The notes: generated from the letters alone by a model not told the origin. Positions 10,110-18,950 are shown, counted from the stretch's first letter. The stretch: 64,000 nt of DNA from Salinicoccus sediminis (GCF_000986795.1 NZ_LAYZ01000023.1:1-64000), one strand, 5' to 3'. Numbers and translations are program-made.

Positions 10110-11087
10110 ATGGATACTCTAACACATACCCTGATGGGCGGGACCATAGTCGGCCTGGCCGCAATGGATCCTGCAATCGATCCATTATCCGTCGGTTTCA
10201 TCACCACTGTTGTGGGCGCCTCACTCGTCCCCGATGTGGACACCATCATGAAGATGAAAAACAATGCAGTATACATCACACACCACCGCGGAATCACCCA
10301 TTCCCTGCCCTTTACATTCTTCATCTGGCCGGTCCTGCTCACAGCCCTGTCTGTGCTGCTGTTCGATCTCCCGGCATTGAACATGTACCTGTGGATACAG
10401 TTTGCGGTCTTCCTGCATGTTTTCGTCGATATATTCAATTCTTACGGCACACAGGCGCTGCGTCCGATAAATAACACCTGGATACAGCTCGGTGTCATCA
10501 ATACCGTCGATATTCCCATCATCATAATGCATGTACTCTACTTCATACTGTGGTTCCTCGGCATGTCACCGGTCGCGCTCTTTTTCATACTGTACGGCGT
10601 CATGCTGGTCTACTACATTGCACGCGCGGGCATGCAGCGGTTCATCAACAGGAAAGTGGAACGGCAGCTCCCCGGGGAATATATAACGCGGGTCTTCTGC
10701 ATGCCGACCATCCACTTTTTCGAATGGCGGCTCGTCGCCGTCACACAGAACGCATACTACGTTGGCAGGAGTTTCCGCGGAAACATCATCTTTTACGACC
10801 GTTTCAATAAGAGCGCACGGATCGATGAAGAACTGTTCGAAGCGGTGAAGAAGGATCTGAATTTCAAGGCCTTCACCTTCTTCTCCTCAATATACCGCTA
10901 TGAAGTGAAGGAACTTTCAGAGGACCTGGCTGAAATAAGGTATGTCGATCTCAGGTATCTGAAAGACGGCCATTACCCGTTCGTCTGTATCATGCAGATA
11001 GATAAGAATGATAAAGAGATCATACACAGCTATACCGGCTGGGTCTTCTCGGAAAGCAAACTTCAGCGCAAACTGATAAATAATTAA
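10110..11087 (+). CDS. yfhP: YfhP-like membrane-bound metal-dependent hydrolase family protein
   Basis: The product has 325 residues. The ATG at 10110 has GGGGAG 7 bases upstream and is preferred to the ATG at 10095, which overlaps that site. The N-terminal half has four or five membrane segments. They carry the DUF457/YdjM-type His and Asp motifs: DTLTHTLMGG, VPDVDTI, THHRGITHS and HVFVDIFNSYGTQ. The C-terminal 140 residues are soluble. The His/Asp pattern suggests metal binding; the substrate is unknown. In Bacillus yfhP adjoins mutY. Confidence 0.87.
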   Translation: MDTLTHTLMGGTIVGLAAMDPAIDPLSVGFITTVVGASLVPDVDTIMKMKNNAVYITHHRGITHSLPFTFFIWPVLLTALSVLLFDLPALNMYLWIQFAVFLHVFVDIFNSYGTQALRPINNTWIQLGVINTVDIPIIIMHVLYFILWFLGMSPVALFFILYGVMLVYYIARAGMQRFINRKVERQLPGEYITRVFCMPTIHFFEWRLVAVTQNAYYVGRSFRGNIIFYDRFNKSARIDEELFEAVKKDLNFKAFTFFSSIYRYEVKELSEDLAEIRYVDLRYLKDGHYPFVCIMQIDKNDKEIIHSYTGWVFSESKLQRKLINN

Positions 11088-11121
11088 AACGACAGGATGT
11101 CAGGCATCCTGTCGTTTTTTT
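11086..11121. terminator. Bidirectional terminator after yfhP
   Basis: AAAACGACAGGATG and CATCCTGTCGTTTT form a perfect 14-base stem with flanking A and T runs, between convergent genes. Confidence 0.92.
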
Positions 11122-11858
11122 CTGTACTGGTAGAGATTGAACTTCATCTTGCTGTAGAACCCGAGCATCCACAGGTATAGGAATGCAGCCTGTGAAAAGA
11201 ACAGTATATCATGCGGCAGCCTGTCGATATTCCAGGCAAGCTGCACAGCGTTCGACTGAAGTCCGTTCACTACATAGTAGAAAGGGTTCAGGCTGAGTAT
11301 GTTCTCAAACACATCGGGTATCGATTCGGGCAGATAGAGTACCGGCACGACCAGTACCAGCACTGTAAATACCGCCACATTCACCTTCCCGAGGTTCGGA
11401 GTCTCCACTGTCAGGAACAGCAGGATGAAAGGTATGATCAATATGACACCGAGAACCGTGTAATACAGCAGGGAGAATATATCGATCAGCCAGTCATCCA
11501 CCACAAGTGCTGTGAATGCACTGTACAGAACAGTGAACATCACGAAGATGAAAGTCTGGAAAATGACTGTCGGAAGCATTCTGAAATACAGCGGGACATA
11601 ACTGACTTTGACCACTGAATCTTTATAGAAAGTGGCGTTCCTGTTCAGGACCACCATACTGAAGAGCCATACAGCACCCATCAGACCGACTACGGTATAC
11701 AGATAACGTATGATCCCCTCCGGTCCCATGAATGTCATCGCCACGAGCAGAAATACAAGTCCGATGGCATAAAACAGGAGGGGCGTGAGATTGTGCTTTG
11801 AGAAATATCCTGTCTGATCCAGGAACTGCCTCCACAAATACCTTACTTTGTAATTCAT
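11100..11858 (-). CDS. TagG/ABC-2-like permease, partner of the degenerate ATPase
   Basis: The product has 252 residues with six predicted membrane segments. The ATG at 11858 is set by AGGAGGGG just upstream, only 10 bases after the stop of the ATPase gene. The layout resembles TagG/ABC-2 polysaccharide exporters: a short amphipathic N-terminus (YLWRQFLDQ), then paired hydrophobic helices, and a conserved-looking LSLNPFYYVVNGLQ before the last segments. Its partner ATPase is degenerate, so active transport is doubtful. It could be a structural or regulatory membrane complex. Assignment rests on topology and context. Confidence 0.65.
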   Translation of the reverse strand: MNYKVRYLWRQFLDQTGYFSKHNLTPLLFYAIGLVFLLVAMTFMGPEGIIRYLYTVVGLMGAVWLFSMVVLNRNATFYKDSVVKVSYVPLYFRMLPTVIFQTFIFVMFTVLYSAFTALVVDDWLIDIFSLLYYTVLGVILIIPFILLFLTVETPNLGKVNVAVFTVLVLVVPVLYLPESIPDVFENILSLNPFYYVVNGLQSNAVQLAWNIDRLPHDILFFSQAAFLYLWMLGFYSKMKFNLYQYRKKRQDA

Positions 11859-11868
11859 CTTTCCCCTC

Positions 11869-13365
11869 CTACTGGTCAATGTACAGCCATGTTTCATTCG
11901 ATGCATCCAGGATCATGAAGCCGCCATCCTGCAGCCTGAATATGACATCTTCGGACTTAAGTCCATATTCTTCACGGAGTCCGTCGATATCGGAAGCAGG
12001 CATGGTCATTGAAAATACGTAGCCGTTCCTGAAATGATACGTAACAGGAAAGCCGGAAACCGTTGCATGCCGCTCGTCGGATGATGACAGGCTGAAACCG
12101 TCCGTCACTTCCTCCGCCTTTCTTCCCACATACCGTGTATAGAACTGATAGGACTCCACGAATCTGTCACTGGTGTAAGGCAGGAGTGACTCAAAAGCAG
12201 CTTCAGGATAGAGGCTCGCCGGATTGAAATAGATCAGACTGTCCTCACCGGCCTCATACTCCGCGCCTCCCATCAATACCGTATATCCATCCTGGTGGTC
12301 AGAATCCACTTCAACAAGGCTCATGTGGGAGAGCACCCGGCTGCCGAACTCCATATCATCTTCTGCAGTGATTGCATAATAAGTCCGCGCGTTCTCTTCC
12401 TCTTCCGGCACAGTCACTGTCTGATCCTCGTTGCTGTTCGCCTCACCGGTAAACGAGATATCCATGAATATGACAAAGCTTGACATCAGCATCATGAACA
12501 GCAATACAACAGACAATATGATCTTCCGGATGTTCAGTCCGTCGATGATGCCGGTCTGTTTACGGCTCAGCCGCTTCAGGGAGTGTTTATATCTTGCGTA
12601 CTCGGAGACATTCTGTTTCCATTCAAGATCAAAAAGGGCCTCTTCATCCACGCTCTTCAGCTGGCTTTTCTTACGCATATACTCATTATATGTATCCACG
12701 CCTTTTTTGACGCTGCCATCATAGCGTATCTGTCCATAACTGAGCCATAGGAAATAGTTCGCAAGAATGCTGATCGGTTCAATATCGCTCTCAAGCAGAA
12801 GGATGCCGCGCTCCGAACGCTCCAGATTGTTCACGGTACCCCTGAACATCTCTTTATCCCGGCCGCTCAGATGACGGTACATATTACAGTAGATGATGAT
12901 ATCCGCATCAGTGACTTTGGACATCTCAATCAGTATCAGCGCGATTTCCCTGCGCGGCAGGTCTCTGAGGGGCGTGGTCCATCTTTTTCTGAACAACGGC
13001 TGCTCTTTGAGTTCCTCCATCACTCTCAATGCAGCATCCGGCCGCATATATTCATCCAGAAGCTCCGAGACGAAAATATTCACAGGGTGCCTGTGATGGA
13101 CATGATCCATGACATCCAGGCTGAGTATGGAACTCCTGGTTTTCACTTTCCCTTTTGTCGCATCCAGCGTGCCGCTGACAACCTCTTTCAAATAATAGAG
13201 AGACTTATAGTCCGACAGAATGCCGAGCACTTCTCCCTTGTAAAGATGGAAAGTGACATCCTTCAGCATCAGACCTTCAGCACGGCTGAGCATCCGGTCC
13301 TTGAATTTCACCGGTTCTTTGGCATAAGTCAGGTCCCGTGCCCTGAGCAGAATGATGTCGTGCAT
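11869..13365 (-). CDS. TagH-like ABC protein with degenerate ATPase motifs and extracellular domain
   Basis: The product has 498 residues. The first 230 or so align in order with a TagH-type ATPase (LKDVTFHLYKGEVLGIL, then a strand-rich end NYFLWLSYGQIRYDG). The functional motifs are gone: the Walker A position reads LSDYKSLYYL with no GxxGxGKS, the signature region reads DLPRREIAL, the Walker B acids are replaced by IIIYCN, and the H-loop reads ESDIEP. A membrane segment follows (about residues 281-302), then an acidic extracellular domain of about 195 residues. The layout and length resemble Bacillus TagH. It is coupled to the permease downstream and to yfhH upstream. It is probably not an ATPase. 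Confidence 0.7.
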   Translation of the reverse strand: MHDIILLRARDLTYAKEPVKFKDRMLSRAEGLMLKDVTFHLYKGEVLGILSDYKSLYYLKEVVSGTLDATKGKVKTRSSILSLDVMDHVHHRHPVNIFVSELLDEYMRPDAALRVMEELKEQPLFRKRWTTPLRDLPRREIALILIEMSKVTDADIIIYCNMYRHLSGRDKEMFRGTVNNLERSERGILLLESDIEPISILANYFLWLSYGQIRYDGSVKKGVDTYNEYMRKKSQLKSVDEEALFDLEWKQNVSEYARYKHSLKRLSRKQTGIIDGLNIRKIILSVVLLFMMLMSSFVIFMDISFTGEANSNEDQTVTVPEEEENARTYYAITAEDDMEFGSRVLSHMSLVEVDSDHQDGYTVLMGGAEYEAGEDSLIYFNPASLYPEAAFESLLPYTSDRFVESYQFYTRYVGRKAEEVTDGFSLSSSDERHATVSGFPVTYHFRNGYVFSMTMPASDIDGLREEYGLKSEDVIFRLQDGGFMILDASNETWLYIDQ

Positions 13366-13369
13366 TGAA

Positions 13370-13693
13370 TCAACCCTTCCTGCTTAACTGGAGCATGCTT
13401 ACTGGAATCCCTGTCTCTTTGTCGTTGCCGCCAAGGTAGAAGCCCCATGCAAAGACCCCTTTTATATATTCCACTTTAAAATAAAAATCCTCGTTGCTGA
13501 CAATCTTATATATTTTCCCCGGTTCGATCTGTGACAGATCGATCAGATAGCTCTCTGCAATCAGCACCTGGCGTTCATACACCCGGTATTCATTTTCGAT
13601 TCCCATCATTTCTGACTTGCGCATCTTTTCCCGTTTATCGACAATGTACGCTTCTATTTCACGCCTTGTCATTTTGTTAAATGAACTCATCAT
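13370..13693 (-). CDS. yfhH: YfhH family protein (DUF1811)
   Basis: The product has 107 residues and resembles Bacillus YfhH: the MTRREIEAYI start region, then an IAESYLID helix and the end VEYIKGVFAWGFYLGG with PVSMLQL. The ATG at 13693 overlaps the end of recX by 17 bases, with AGGCGG 5 bases upstream; an internal ATG (residue 8) is the alternative. recX-yfhH is a known Bacillus gene pair. The function is unknown to me. Confidence 0.8.
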   Translation of the reverse strand: MMSSFNKMTRREIEAYIVDKREKMRKSEMMGIENEYRVYERQVLIAESYLIDLSQIEPGKIYKIVSNEDFYFKVEYIKGVFAWGFYLGGNDKETGIPVSMLQLSRKG

Positions 13694-14456
13694 CTATACC
13701 GCCTAACTTTTTCTGGATCATATCGTAATTATAGCCTCTCCCCATCAGCGCCTGTACCAATTTCTGCCTGGATGCATACGAGCCGTCCTTTTTCATATGC
13801 TTATTGTAGTACTTTTCAAAGTCTTTCTCAAAATGGGAAGTCTCATCGAATTCATCATCATCAAATGTAATCATGTCCATATGGTCTTGATTATACCCTT
13901 TTTGATAGAGCTTCTCCTGCAATTTCATCCTGAACTGACGATAGGCGCCCCTGTGCTTTTTCAGTTCCCTGGCTTTTATCCGGTTCATGCGCTCACGGTC
14001 GATTTCAGAATCGAACGCATCCGCCATACGCATGATGATATCCTGGTCGACCTGATGCTTCTTAAGTTCACGCACAAGTGAGCCCGGGCCTTTGTCACTG
14101 GTGTTCAGCATCGTATTCTTCAATGCTACAGCATAGTGATTGTCATTGAGATAGCCTTCATCCTTAAGCCTGTGGATGGTCTCTGAAATGACCTCGGGGC
14201 CGTAGTCCTCTGACAGATATTGATGCATTTCACTGATGGAACGCAGTTTATAACTGATATATTTAAGCGCCTCTACATAAGCCTGGTCATATTGGATAGC
14301 CTGCATGATCCGCTCGTATTCCGCCTCGTCAAGTTCGGTGCCCTTCATCAGACGGTACCGGACGAGTGATTCCTCATGTGCCTTGAAGGAATCACCATTG
14401 TCCATGACTATTTTGAACATGCCGCCCTTTTGTTCAACAACTTTCTCAATCTGCAT
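13677..14456 (-). CDS. recX: Recombination regulator RecX
   Basis: The product has 259 residues, typical of the long RecX of Firmicutes. It shows the tandem three-helix repeats (ALKYISYKLRSISEM, then IHRLKDEGYLNDNHYA and VRELKKHQVD) with a C-terminal LVQALMGRGYNYDMIQKKL. RecX binds RecA filaments and modulates recombination and the SOS response. It overlaps yfhH and follows the thioesterase by 10 bases, so all five genes from 14976 to 11100 look like one transcript. Confidence 0.93.
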   Translation of the reverse strand: MQIEKVVEQKGGMFKIVMDNGDSFKAHEESLVRYRLMKGTELDEAEYERIMQAIQYDQAYVEALKYISYKLRSISEMHQYLSEDYGPEVISETIHRLKDEGYLNDNHYAVALKNTMLNTSDKGPGSLVRELKKHQVDQDIIMRMADAFDSEIDRERMNRIKARELKKHRGAYRQFRMKLQEKLYQKGYNQDHMDMITFDDDEFDETSHFEKDFEKYYNKHMKKDGSYASRQKLVQALMGRGYNYDMIQKKLGGIDDEFI

Positions 14457-14466
14457 TCAACTCACC

Positions 14467-14976
14467 CTAATCAAAAAGATCATTCGCAAAGAATTCCCTG
14501 AGCGCCTTCGATCTGTCACGCCTGTGCTTACGGTGTTCAGCCCTTTCCTCTCCGGTTTCGTCCAGCCACTTCAACCTGTCATTATCCGGTATGAGCGCCG
14601 GCACACTGATTGGTTTTTTGTCATCACTGAGTGCCACGAAAGTCAGGAAACTGAAAGCTGCGAGACTGACCTCTCCCGATTCTTCCAGTTCCTCTTTTGA
14701 AATCTTGACCAGCACTTCCATCGATGAGGTACCGGTATGGGTGACCATCGCCTCCAAAATGACGACATCACCCAGATTGATCGGTTCCAGGAAATCCACC
14801 GAGTCGATGGATGCTGTCACCACTTTCGATCTCGAATGGCGCCTCGCTGCAATCGAAGCCACATCATCTATGTATTCCAACAGCCGGCCGCCGTAAAGTG
14901 TCTGATGATTGTTCGTATCAGGCGGAAGTACATTCGAAGTCTTTACTGTATATGACTCTGACATTTTCTTTTCCAT
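14467..14976 (-). CDS. Hotdog-fold acyl-CoA thioesterase
   Basis: The product has 169 residues. The ATG at 14976 follows GGAGGGG. The fold is that of the YkhA/BACH acyl-CoA thioesterases: NNHQTLYGGRLLEYIDDVASIAARRHS contains the usual N-x-x-G-x-x-x-GG and D motif, followed by ASIDSVDFLEPI and a charged C-terminal tail. It probably hydrolyses acyl-CoA esters in the cytoplasm. It is the first gene of the recX transcript. The natural substrate is not evident. Confidence 0.88.
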   Translation of the reverse strand: MEKKMSESYTVKTSNVLPPDTNNHQTLYGGRLLEYIDDVASIAARRHSRSKVVTASIDSVDFLEPINLGDVVILEAMVTHTGTSSMEVLVKISKEELEESGEVSLAAFSFLTFVALSDDKKPISVPALIPDNDRLKWLDETGEERAEHRKHRRDRSKALREFFANDLFD

Positions 14977-15023
14977 GCTATCCCCTCCATGTTCAGCAAT
15001 ACTATAATAGCATATTTTGAGCA

Positions 15024-15054
15024 TAAAAAAAGAAGGGATAGACGATATCCCTTC
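15024..15054 (-). terminator. Terminator downstream of the small membrane-protein gene
   Basis: GAAGGGATA pairs with TATCCCTTC around a 5-base loop, with a run of seven T residues on the minus strand (15025-15031). It separates the small gene from the recX operon. Confidence 0.85.
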
Positions 15055-15078
15055 CTGAAAATCATCGGTGTGGATGAT

Positions 15079-15234
15079 TTATATTTTACGCTCCAGCGCT
15101 TCCTCCGGAGTATCGACGACCAGCGCATCCTTGCCGGGGAGCGCTTTGGTCAGAAAGTACGACAACACTGCCGAAAATGCGAAAATGGCAAAGAGAAATG
15201 CTGCAAGTACTAGAAACATCATTGCAAAACTCAT
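15079..15234 (-). CDS. Small single-pass membrane protein (51 residues), unknown
   Basis: The ATG is at 15234 with AGGAGG 6 bases upstream. The product starts MSFAMMFLVLAAFLFAIFA, a hydrophobic segment that continues to about residue 28, and ends in a charged tail (LPGKDALVVDTPEEALERKI). An excellent ribosome-binding site, a clean stop and a terminator 25 bases downstream support a real gene. I recognise no family. Its location between ampS and the recX operon gives no functional clue. Confidence 0.72.
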   Translation of the reverse strand: MSFAMMFLVLAAFLFAIFAFSAVLSYFLTKALPGKDALVVDTPEEALERKI

Positions 15235-15304
15235 AGGTATCCTCCTATTGGACTTTTCTTATTAACTCAATTTTATCATATTTTCAGCTTTTTGCACCAA
15301 GAAT

Positions 15305-16537
15305 TTAAAACGCCCAATTGCCTTTTTCGAAGATTTTCTCTTCTCTTCCATCTTCATCGACGCCGTATATATTGAGTTTTTCAGAACCGATCATGAAATC
15401 AACATGGCTGATGGAGTCATTGAGTCCGGCGTGCTCAAGCTCCTCCCGCGACATCGACTTGCCACCTTCTATGCAAAAAGCATACGCGCTGCCGAGTGCG
15501 ATATGACACGAAGCATTCTCATCAAACAATGTGTTATAGAATAATTTACCCGTATTTGAGATCGGTGAATCATGGGGGACGAGTGCAACTTCGCCAAGAT
15601 ACCTTGCCCCCTCATCGGTGTTCAGCAGATTTTCGAGCACGTCATAACCTGTGTCCGCTTCAAAATCCACCACTTTCCCATCCTTGAACGTAAGTTTGAA
15701 ATCATCTATTATGTTGCCGCCGTAGCTGAGCGGCAGCGTATTCGAAACATATCCGTTCACGCCTGTCTTTTTCGGGACACTGAAAACTTCCTCCGTTGGC
15801 ATATTCGCCATGAAACGTTCGCCGTCTTCATTCACACTGGAAGCCCCTGCCCAGAGATGACCTTCAGGCAGTTCCATTACAAAATCTGTGCCCGGTGCCT
15901 CATATCGCAATGCTTTGTATTTCCTGCCGTTCAGATAGTCCACTTTCTCGTGCAGCGAACGGTCAAGTTCTTCCCACGCTGCAACCGGGTCCTCAACATC
16001 CGCCCGCACAGTGTAGAGTATGAGGTCGAGCAAAGCACTGACAGCTTCATCATCATCTTTATCCGGATAGACAAGCTTAGCCCATTCGACAGAAGGATAC
16101 CCTGCCACACACCAGCTGTGGTAGTCGGACTGGATTCTGTTCGAAAAGTCCTTGAATGCCCGTCCTGACGCAACCTGCATCGCCTGCAGTTTTTCAGGAT
16201 CCACACCTTTCAGCAGTTCAGGGGAAGATGAAGTGATGCTCAGGAATCCTGCTTTTTCATCCGAGTAGTACATCCTTTCATCAATCGTCCACTGATGGAT
16301 GGTACTCAATTCCTCCCTGGACTGATTCTCTGCATGCATGCGTGTCAGAGCATCATCAGTCATACTCACTTTGACTTCTTTGGCACCCTTTTCATACGCT
16401 TTTTTTGTCACAAGTCTGATAAGGGGCAGTGCATCCACGCTGGATCTTATAAAAACCCTTCCGTCCTTTTGTACATTCAGACCGGTCTCCACAAGCAGAC
16501 CGGCATATTTTTCGAGTTTTTCCTCAAACTGTTTCAA
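15305..16537 (-). CDS. ampS: M29-family aminopeptidase (AmpS type)
   Basis: The product has 410 residues if translation starts at the TTG at 16537. This TTG has AAGGGGG 8 bases upstream and gives the family's normal length and LKQFEEKLEKYA start. M29 metal ligands are visible in order: the Glu of MPTEEVFSVPKK, the Glu of LGEVALVPHDSPI with the adjacent His, the NTLFDENASCHIALG His and the HVDFMIG His/Asp pair. It is a cytoplasmic two-metal aminopeptidase. It follows the DUF1128 gene by 16 bases, the same order as in S. aureus (from memory). Confidence 0.93.
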   Translation of the reverse strand: MKQFEEKLEKYAGLLVETGLNVQKDGRVFIRSSVDALPLIRLVTKKAYEKGAKEVKVSMTDDALTRMHAENQSREELSTIHQWTIDERMYYSDEKAGFLSITSSSPELLKGVDPEKLQAMQVASGRAFKDFSNRIQSDYHSWCVAGYPSVEWAKLVYPDKDDDEAVSALLDLILYTVRADVEDPVAAWEELDRSLHEKVDYLNGRKYKALRYEAPGTDFVMELPEGHLWAGASSVNEDGERFMANMPTEEVFSVPKKTGVNGYVSNTLPLSYGGNIIDDFKLTFKDGKVVDFEADTGYDVLENLLNTDEGARYLGEVALVPHDSPISNTGKLFYNTLFDENASCHIALGSAYAFCIEGGKSMSREELEHAGLNDSISHVDFMIGSEKLNIYGVDEDGREEKIFEKGNWAF

Positions 16538-16553
16538 TGTTGCATCCCCCTTT

Positions 16554-16754
16554 TTATGAATTTCTGAGTTTGGAAAGTTCTTCGATGATGGCGGACTGTT
16601 CAATCGCTGAAATCGATGTCCTTCCGGTCACCATGCTGTGGATTTCTTCAATTTCACCAAGGCTTTCGTCGTTGAAGTCCTCCGGCTTGAACATGCCTTT
16701 GTTCACCACATTCAGTTTATCTTCAATATCATTGAGCATTGTACCTTTATCCAT
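16554..16754 (-). CDS. UPF0435/DUF1128 family protein (YfkK-like)
   Basis: The product has 66 residues, mostly helical (DKLNVVNKGMFKPEDF, then EIHSMV and an IEELSKLRNS end). This matches the small UPF0435 family encoded just upstream of ampS in staphylococci. The ribosome-binding site is GGAGGG, 7 bases before the ATG. The function is unknown. Confidence 0.82.
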   Translation of the reverse strand: MDKGTMLNDIEDKLNVVNKGMFKPEDFNDESLGEIEEIHSMVTGRTSISAIEQSAIIEELSKLRNS

Positions 16755-16908
16755 ATGTAAGCCCTCCGTTTCGTTTCTTCGACATATTCATATTAACAAA
16801 GTTCTTATGATAATAAAATTTAAAATCGCGTTATTGGATGAATATAGTTTGAATTTGTTTTAAAATGGTTATAAGCAACTATATCAGTACTCATAAAGGA
16901 GAATTTAC

Positions 16909-17229
16909 ATGAAAAACAAACTTATTCCCGCAATCCTGATCGGTGCCGCTGTCGGCGCAGGCCTCAGTCTGATTGACAAGGGCACCAGGGACTCAGTGAT
17001 CAGCGGCTCCAAAGATCTTAAATATTATGCCCAGAACCCGGATGAGGCAAAACAGAAATTCTCTTCCAATTCCGGTCAGCCATCGAAATTCGATTCCCTC
17101 AAAGAGGAAGTGATGTTCTGGAAAGATACAATCGAGGAAATCAGACAGAAAAACCCTGAACTTGAGCAATCCATCATGGATGCCAAAGATACATTCATGA
17201 AAAAGCGTGACCAGAAACACCTGAATTAA
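16909..17229 (+). CDS. YtxH-like small membrane-anchored protein
   Basis: The product has 106 residues. The N-terminus (KLIPAILIGAAVGAGLSLID) is a glycine-rich membrane segment, followed by a long charged helix region (LKEEVMFWKDTIEEIRQKNPE). This resembles YtxH/gas-vesicle-like proteins of Firmicutes. AAGGAG precedes the ATG by 8 bases. It is followed by a weak hairpin and then yihY, and may be partly co-transcribed with it. Role unknown. Confidence 0.7.
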   Translation: MKNKLIPAILIGAAVGAGLSLIDKGTRDSVISGSKDLKYYAQNPDEAKQKFSSNSGQPSKFDSLKEEVMFWKDTIEEIRQKNPELEQSIMDAKDTFMKKRDQKHLN

Positions 17230-17246
17230 AAAACCGGATATCCGGA

Positions 17247-17272
17247 GGGCTGACGGCAGTTGGCCCTTTTTT
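17247..17272 (+). terminator. Terminator or attenuator just ahead of yihY
   Basis: GGGCTGAC, loop GGCA, GTTGGCCC forms an 8-base stem including two G-U pairs, followed by TTTTTT. It ends 20 bases before the yihY ATG, so read-through would decide how much yihY is made from the upstream promoter. Confidence 0.6.
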
Positions 17273-17291
17273 GTTAAAGAGGTGAAATTTC

Positions 17292-18335
17292 ATGACAGAA
17301 AACAAGAGCAGTTCAAACTATCTGAACGAGGCGAAGATGACGGAAAAAGAGAACAAAGCTAAAGACGCCGGGGGAAACAGTGACGACATATTCGTCGATG
17401 AAGTGAAGTTCAAATCCAAGGCTCCCAAAAATCCCGATGAGGAAATATATGTTTCCAAAATCAACAAGCCCGCAAAGATAAAAGGTGATCCAAATTTCTT
17501 CCAGAGCCTGATGTTCCAGTTTTCAAAAGATAATACGTCGGGGATGGCGGCACAGCTTGCCTACTATTTCCTGCTGGCAATCTTCCCGCTGCTGATCTTC
17601 CTTCTGACACTGGTGCCTTTATTCCAGATTGACCAGGCCACACTAACTCAGATGATCCAGGACTATGCACCCGCTGATATTGCCGGCACGCTGGAAGGAA
17701 TAATCAGCGATGTCATGACATCATCAAGCGGCGGTCTGCTTTCTGTCGGCCTGATCGTTACCCTATGGTCCGCTTCAAACGGCATGACAGCCCTTATGAA
17801 TGCATTCAATGTTGCATATGACATAGAAGATAACAGGAATTTCATCGTCGCAAAGCTCCTATCCATAGTATTCACAGTAATACTCGCCCTGTCCGTCATA
17901 CTGACTTTCGTACTTATTGTATTTGGTGAGCAGATTGGTAATCTCATGTTCGGTGTGATTGGCCTGGACCAGCAGTTCCAGACACTATGGAATCTTATCA
18001 GGAGCGTTCTGCCGCTACTTCTCGTGTTCGTCGTATTCCTTGTCATGTATACGACAGCACCGAATATCAGGCTGAAAGTGAAGTCGGTCATCCCCGGCAC
18101 ATTGTTTACGACAGTCACTTTCCTTGTGGCTTCATGGGTCTTCAGTTTCTACATTTCCAATTTCGGAAACTACTCAGCGACGTATGGCAGTATTGCCGGT
18201 GTAATCATTTTAATTTTATGGTTGTACATCACTGGTGTTATCATTATATTAGGCGCACAGATAAATGCGATTATGCATAAGCGTACTTTACGAAAAGAGA
18301 AAGAGGAAGACAGACAAGATGAGTCTATTGCATGA
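17292..18335 (+). CDS. YihY/UPF0761 family inner-membrane protein
   Basis: The product has 347 residues. An unusually long hydrophilic, lysine- and glutamate-rich N-terminus (about 70 residues) precedes the six-helix YihY domain. That domain starts at MAAQLAYYFLLAIFPLLIFL and carries LWSASNGMTALMNAFNVAYD and SYSATYGSIAGV-like segments (here NYSATYGSIAGVIILILWLYITG). The family was once annotated RNase BN but is now considered membrane proteins of unclear function. The last 17 bases overlap the carbonic anhydrase gene. Confidence 0.9.
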   Translation: MTENKSSSNYLNEAKMTEKENKAKDAGGNSDDIFVDEVKFKSKAPKNPDEEIYVSKINKPAKIKGDPNFFQSLMFQFSKDNTSGMAAQLAYYFLLAIFPLLIFLLTLVPLFQIDQATLTQMIQDYAPADIAGTLEGIISDVMTSSSGGLLSVGLIVTLWSASNGMTALMNAFNVAYDIEDNRNFIVAKLLSIVFTVILALSVILTFVLIVFGEQIGNLMFGVIGLDQQFQTLWNLIRSVLPLLLVFVVFLVMYTTAPNIRLKVKSVIPGTLFTTVTFLVASWVFSFYISNFGNYSATYGSIAGVIILILWLYITGVIIILGAQINAIMHKRTLRKEKEEDRQDESIA

Positions 18336-18885
18336 TTTACTCGAGTACAACCAGCAGTTCGTAGAAAACAAAGAGTACGAGAAGTACACGACGACGAAGT
18401 CACCGGACAAGAAGATGGTGCTTGTATCCTGCATGGATACAAGGCTCACCGAATTATCCACGAAAGCACTTGGCCTTAAGAATGGGGACATCAAGCATAT
18501 CCAGAACGCCGGCGCCATGATTGCCCACCCTTACGGCAGTACTATGAGAAGTATCCTTGTGGCAGTCTATATGCTTGGTGCGGATGAAGTCATGATCATG
18601 GGCCACCATGACTGTGGTTTCGGAGCCCTCCAGCCTGAACCGGTAATGGAGGAGATGGAAAACCGCGGCATCAACCCAGGTGTCATCGACACATTGAAAC
18701 ACTCAGGCATCGATATAAAAGAATGGCTGAAAGGTTTTGACAGTGTGGAAGAGAGTGTGACAGAGAACGTTGCGAAAGTCAGGCAGCATCCGCTCATGGT
18801 CCCTGACATCCCTGTACACGGGGTCGTCATCAATCCTGACGACGGCAAGATCGACCTGGTGACAGACGGCTATGAATACAACTAG
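18319..18885 (+). CDS. Beta-class carbonic anhydrase
   Basis: The product has 188 residues. The ATG at 18319 overlaps the end of yihY and has AGAGGAAG upstream. Zinc ligands and catalytic residues of the beta class are present: the CxDxR motif in SCMDTRL and the HxxC in MGHHDCG. It interconverts CO2 and bicarbonate, supplying bicarbonate for carboxylases. The overlap indicates translational coupling with yihY. It is shorter than plant-type enzymes but normal for the small Gram-positive subclass. Confidence 0.92.
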   Translation: MSLLHDLLEYNQQFVENKEYEKYTTTKSPDKKMVLVSCMDTRLTELSTKALGLKNGDIKHIQNAGAMIAHPYGSTMRSILVAVYMLGADEVMIMGHHDCGFGALQPEPVMEEMENRGINPGVIDTLKHSGIDIKEWLKGFDSVEESVTENVAKVRQHPLMVPDIPVHGVVINPDDGKIDLVTDGYEYN

Positions 18886-18950
18886 AAAATCGAAGGAAAG
18901 TGTTATTTTATACCGATTTGAGGTATAATACAGTTAAGGAGGGGATGAAG

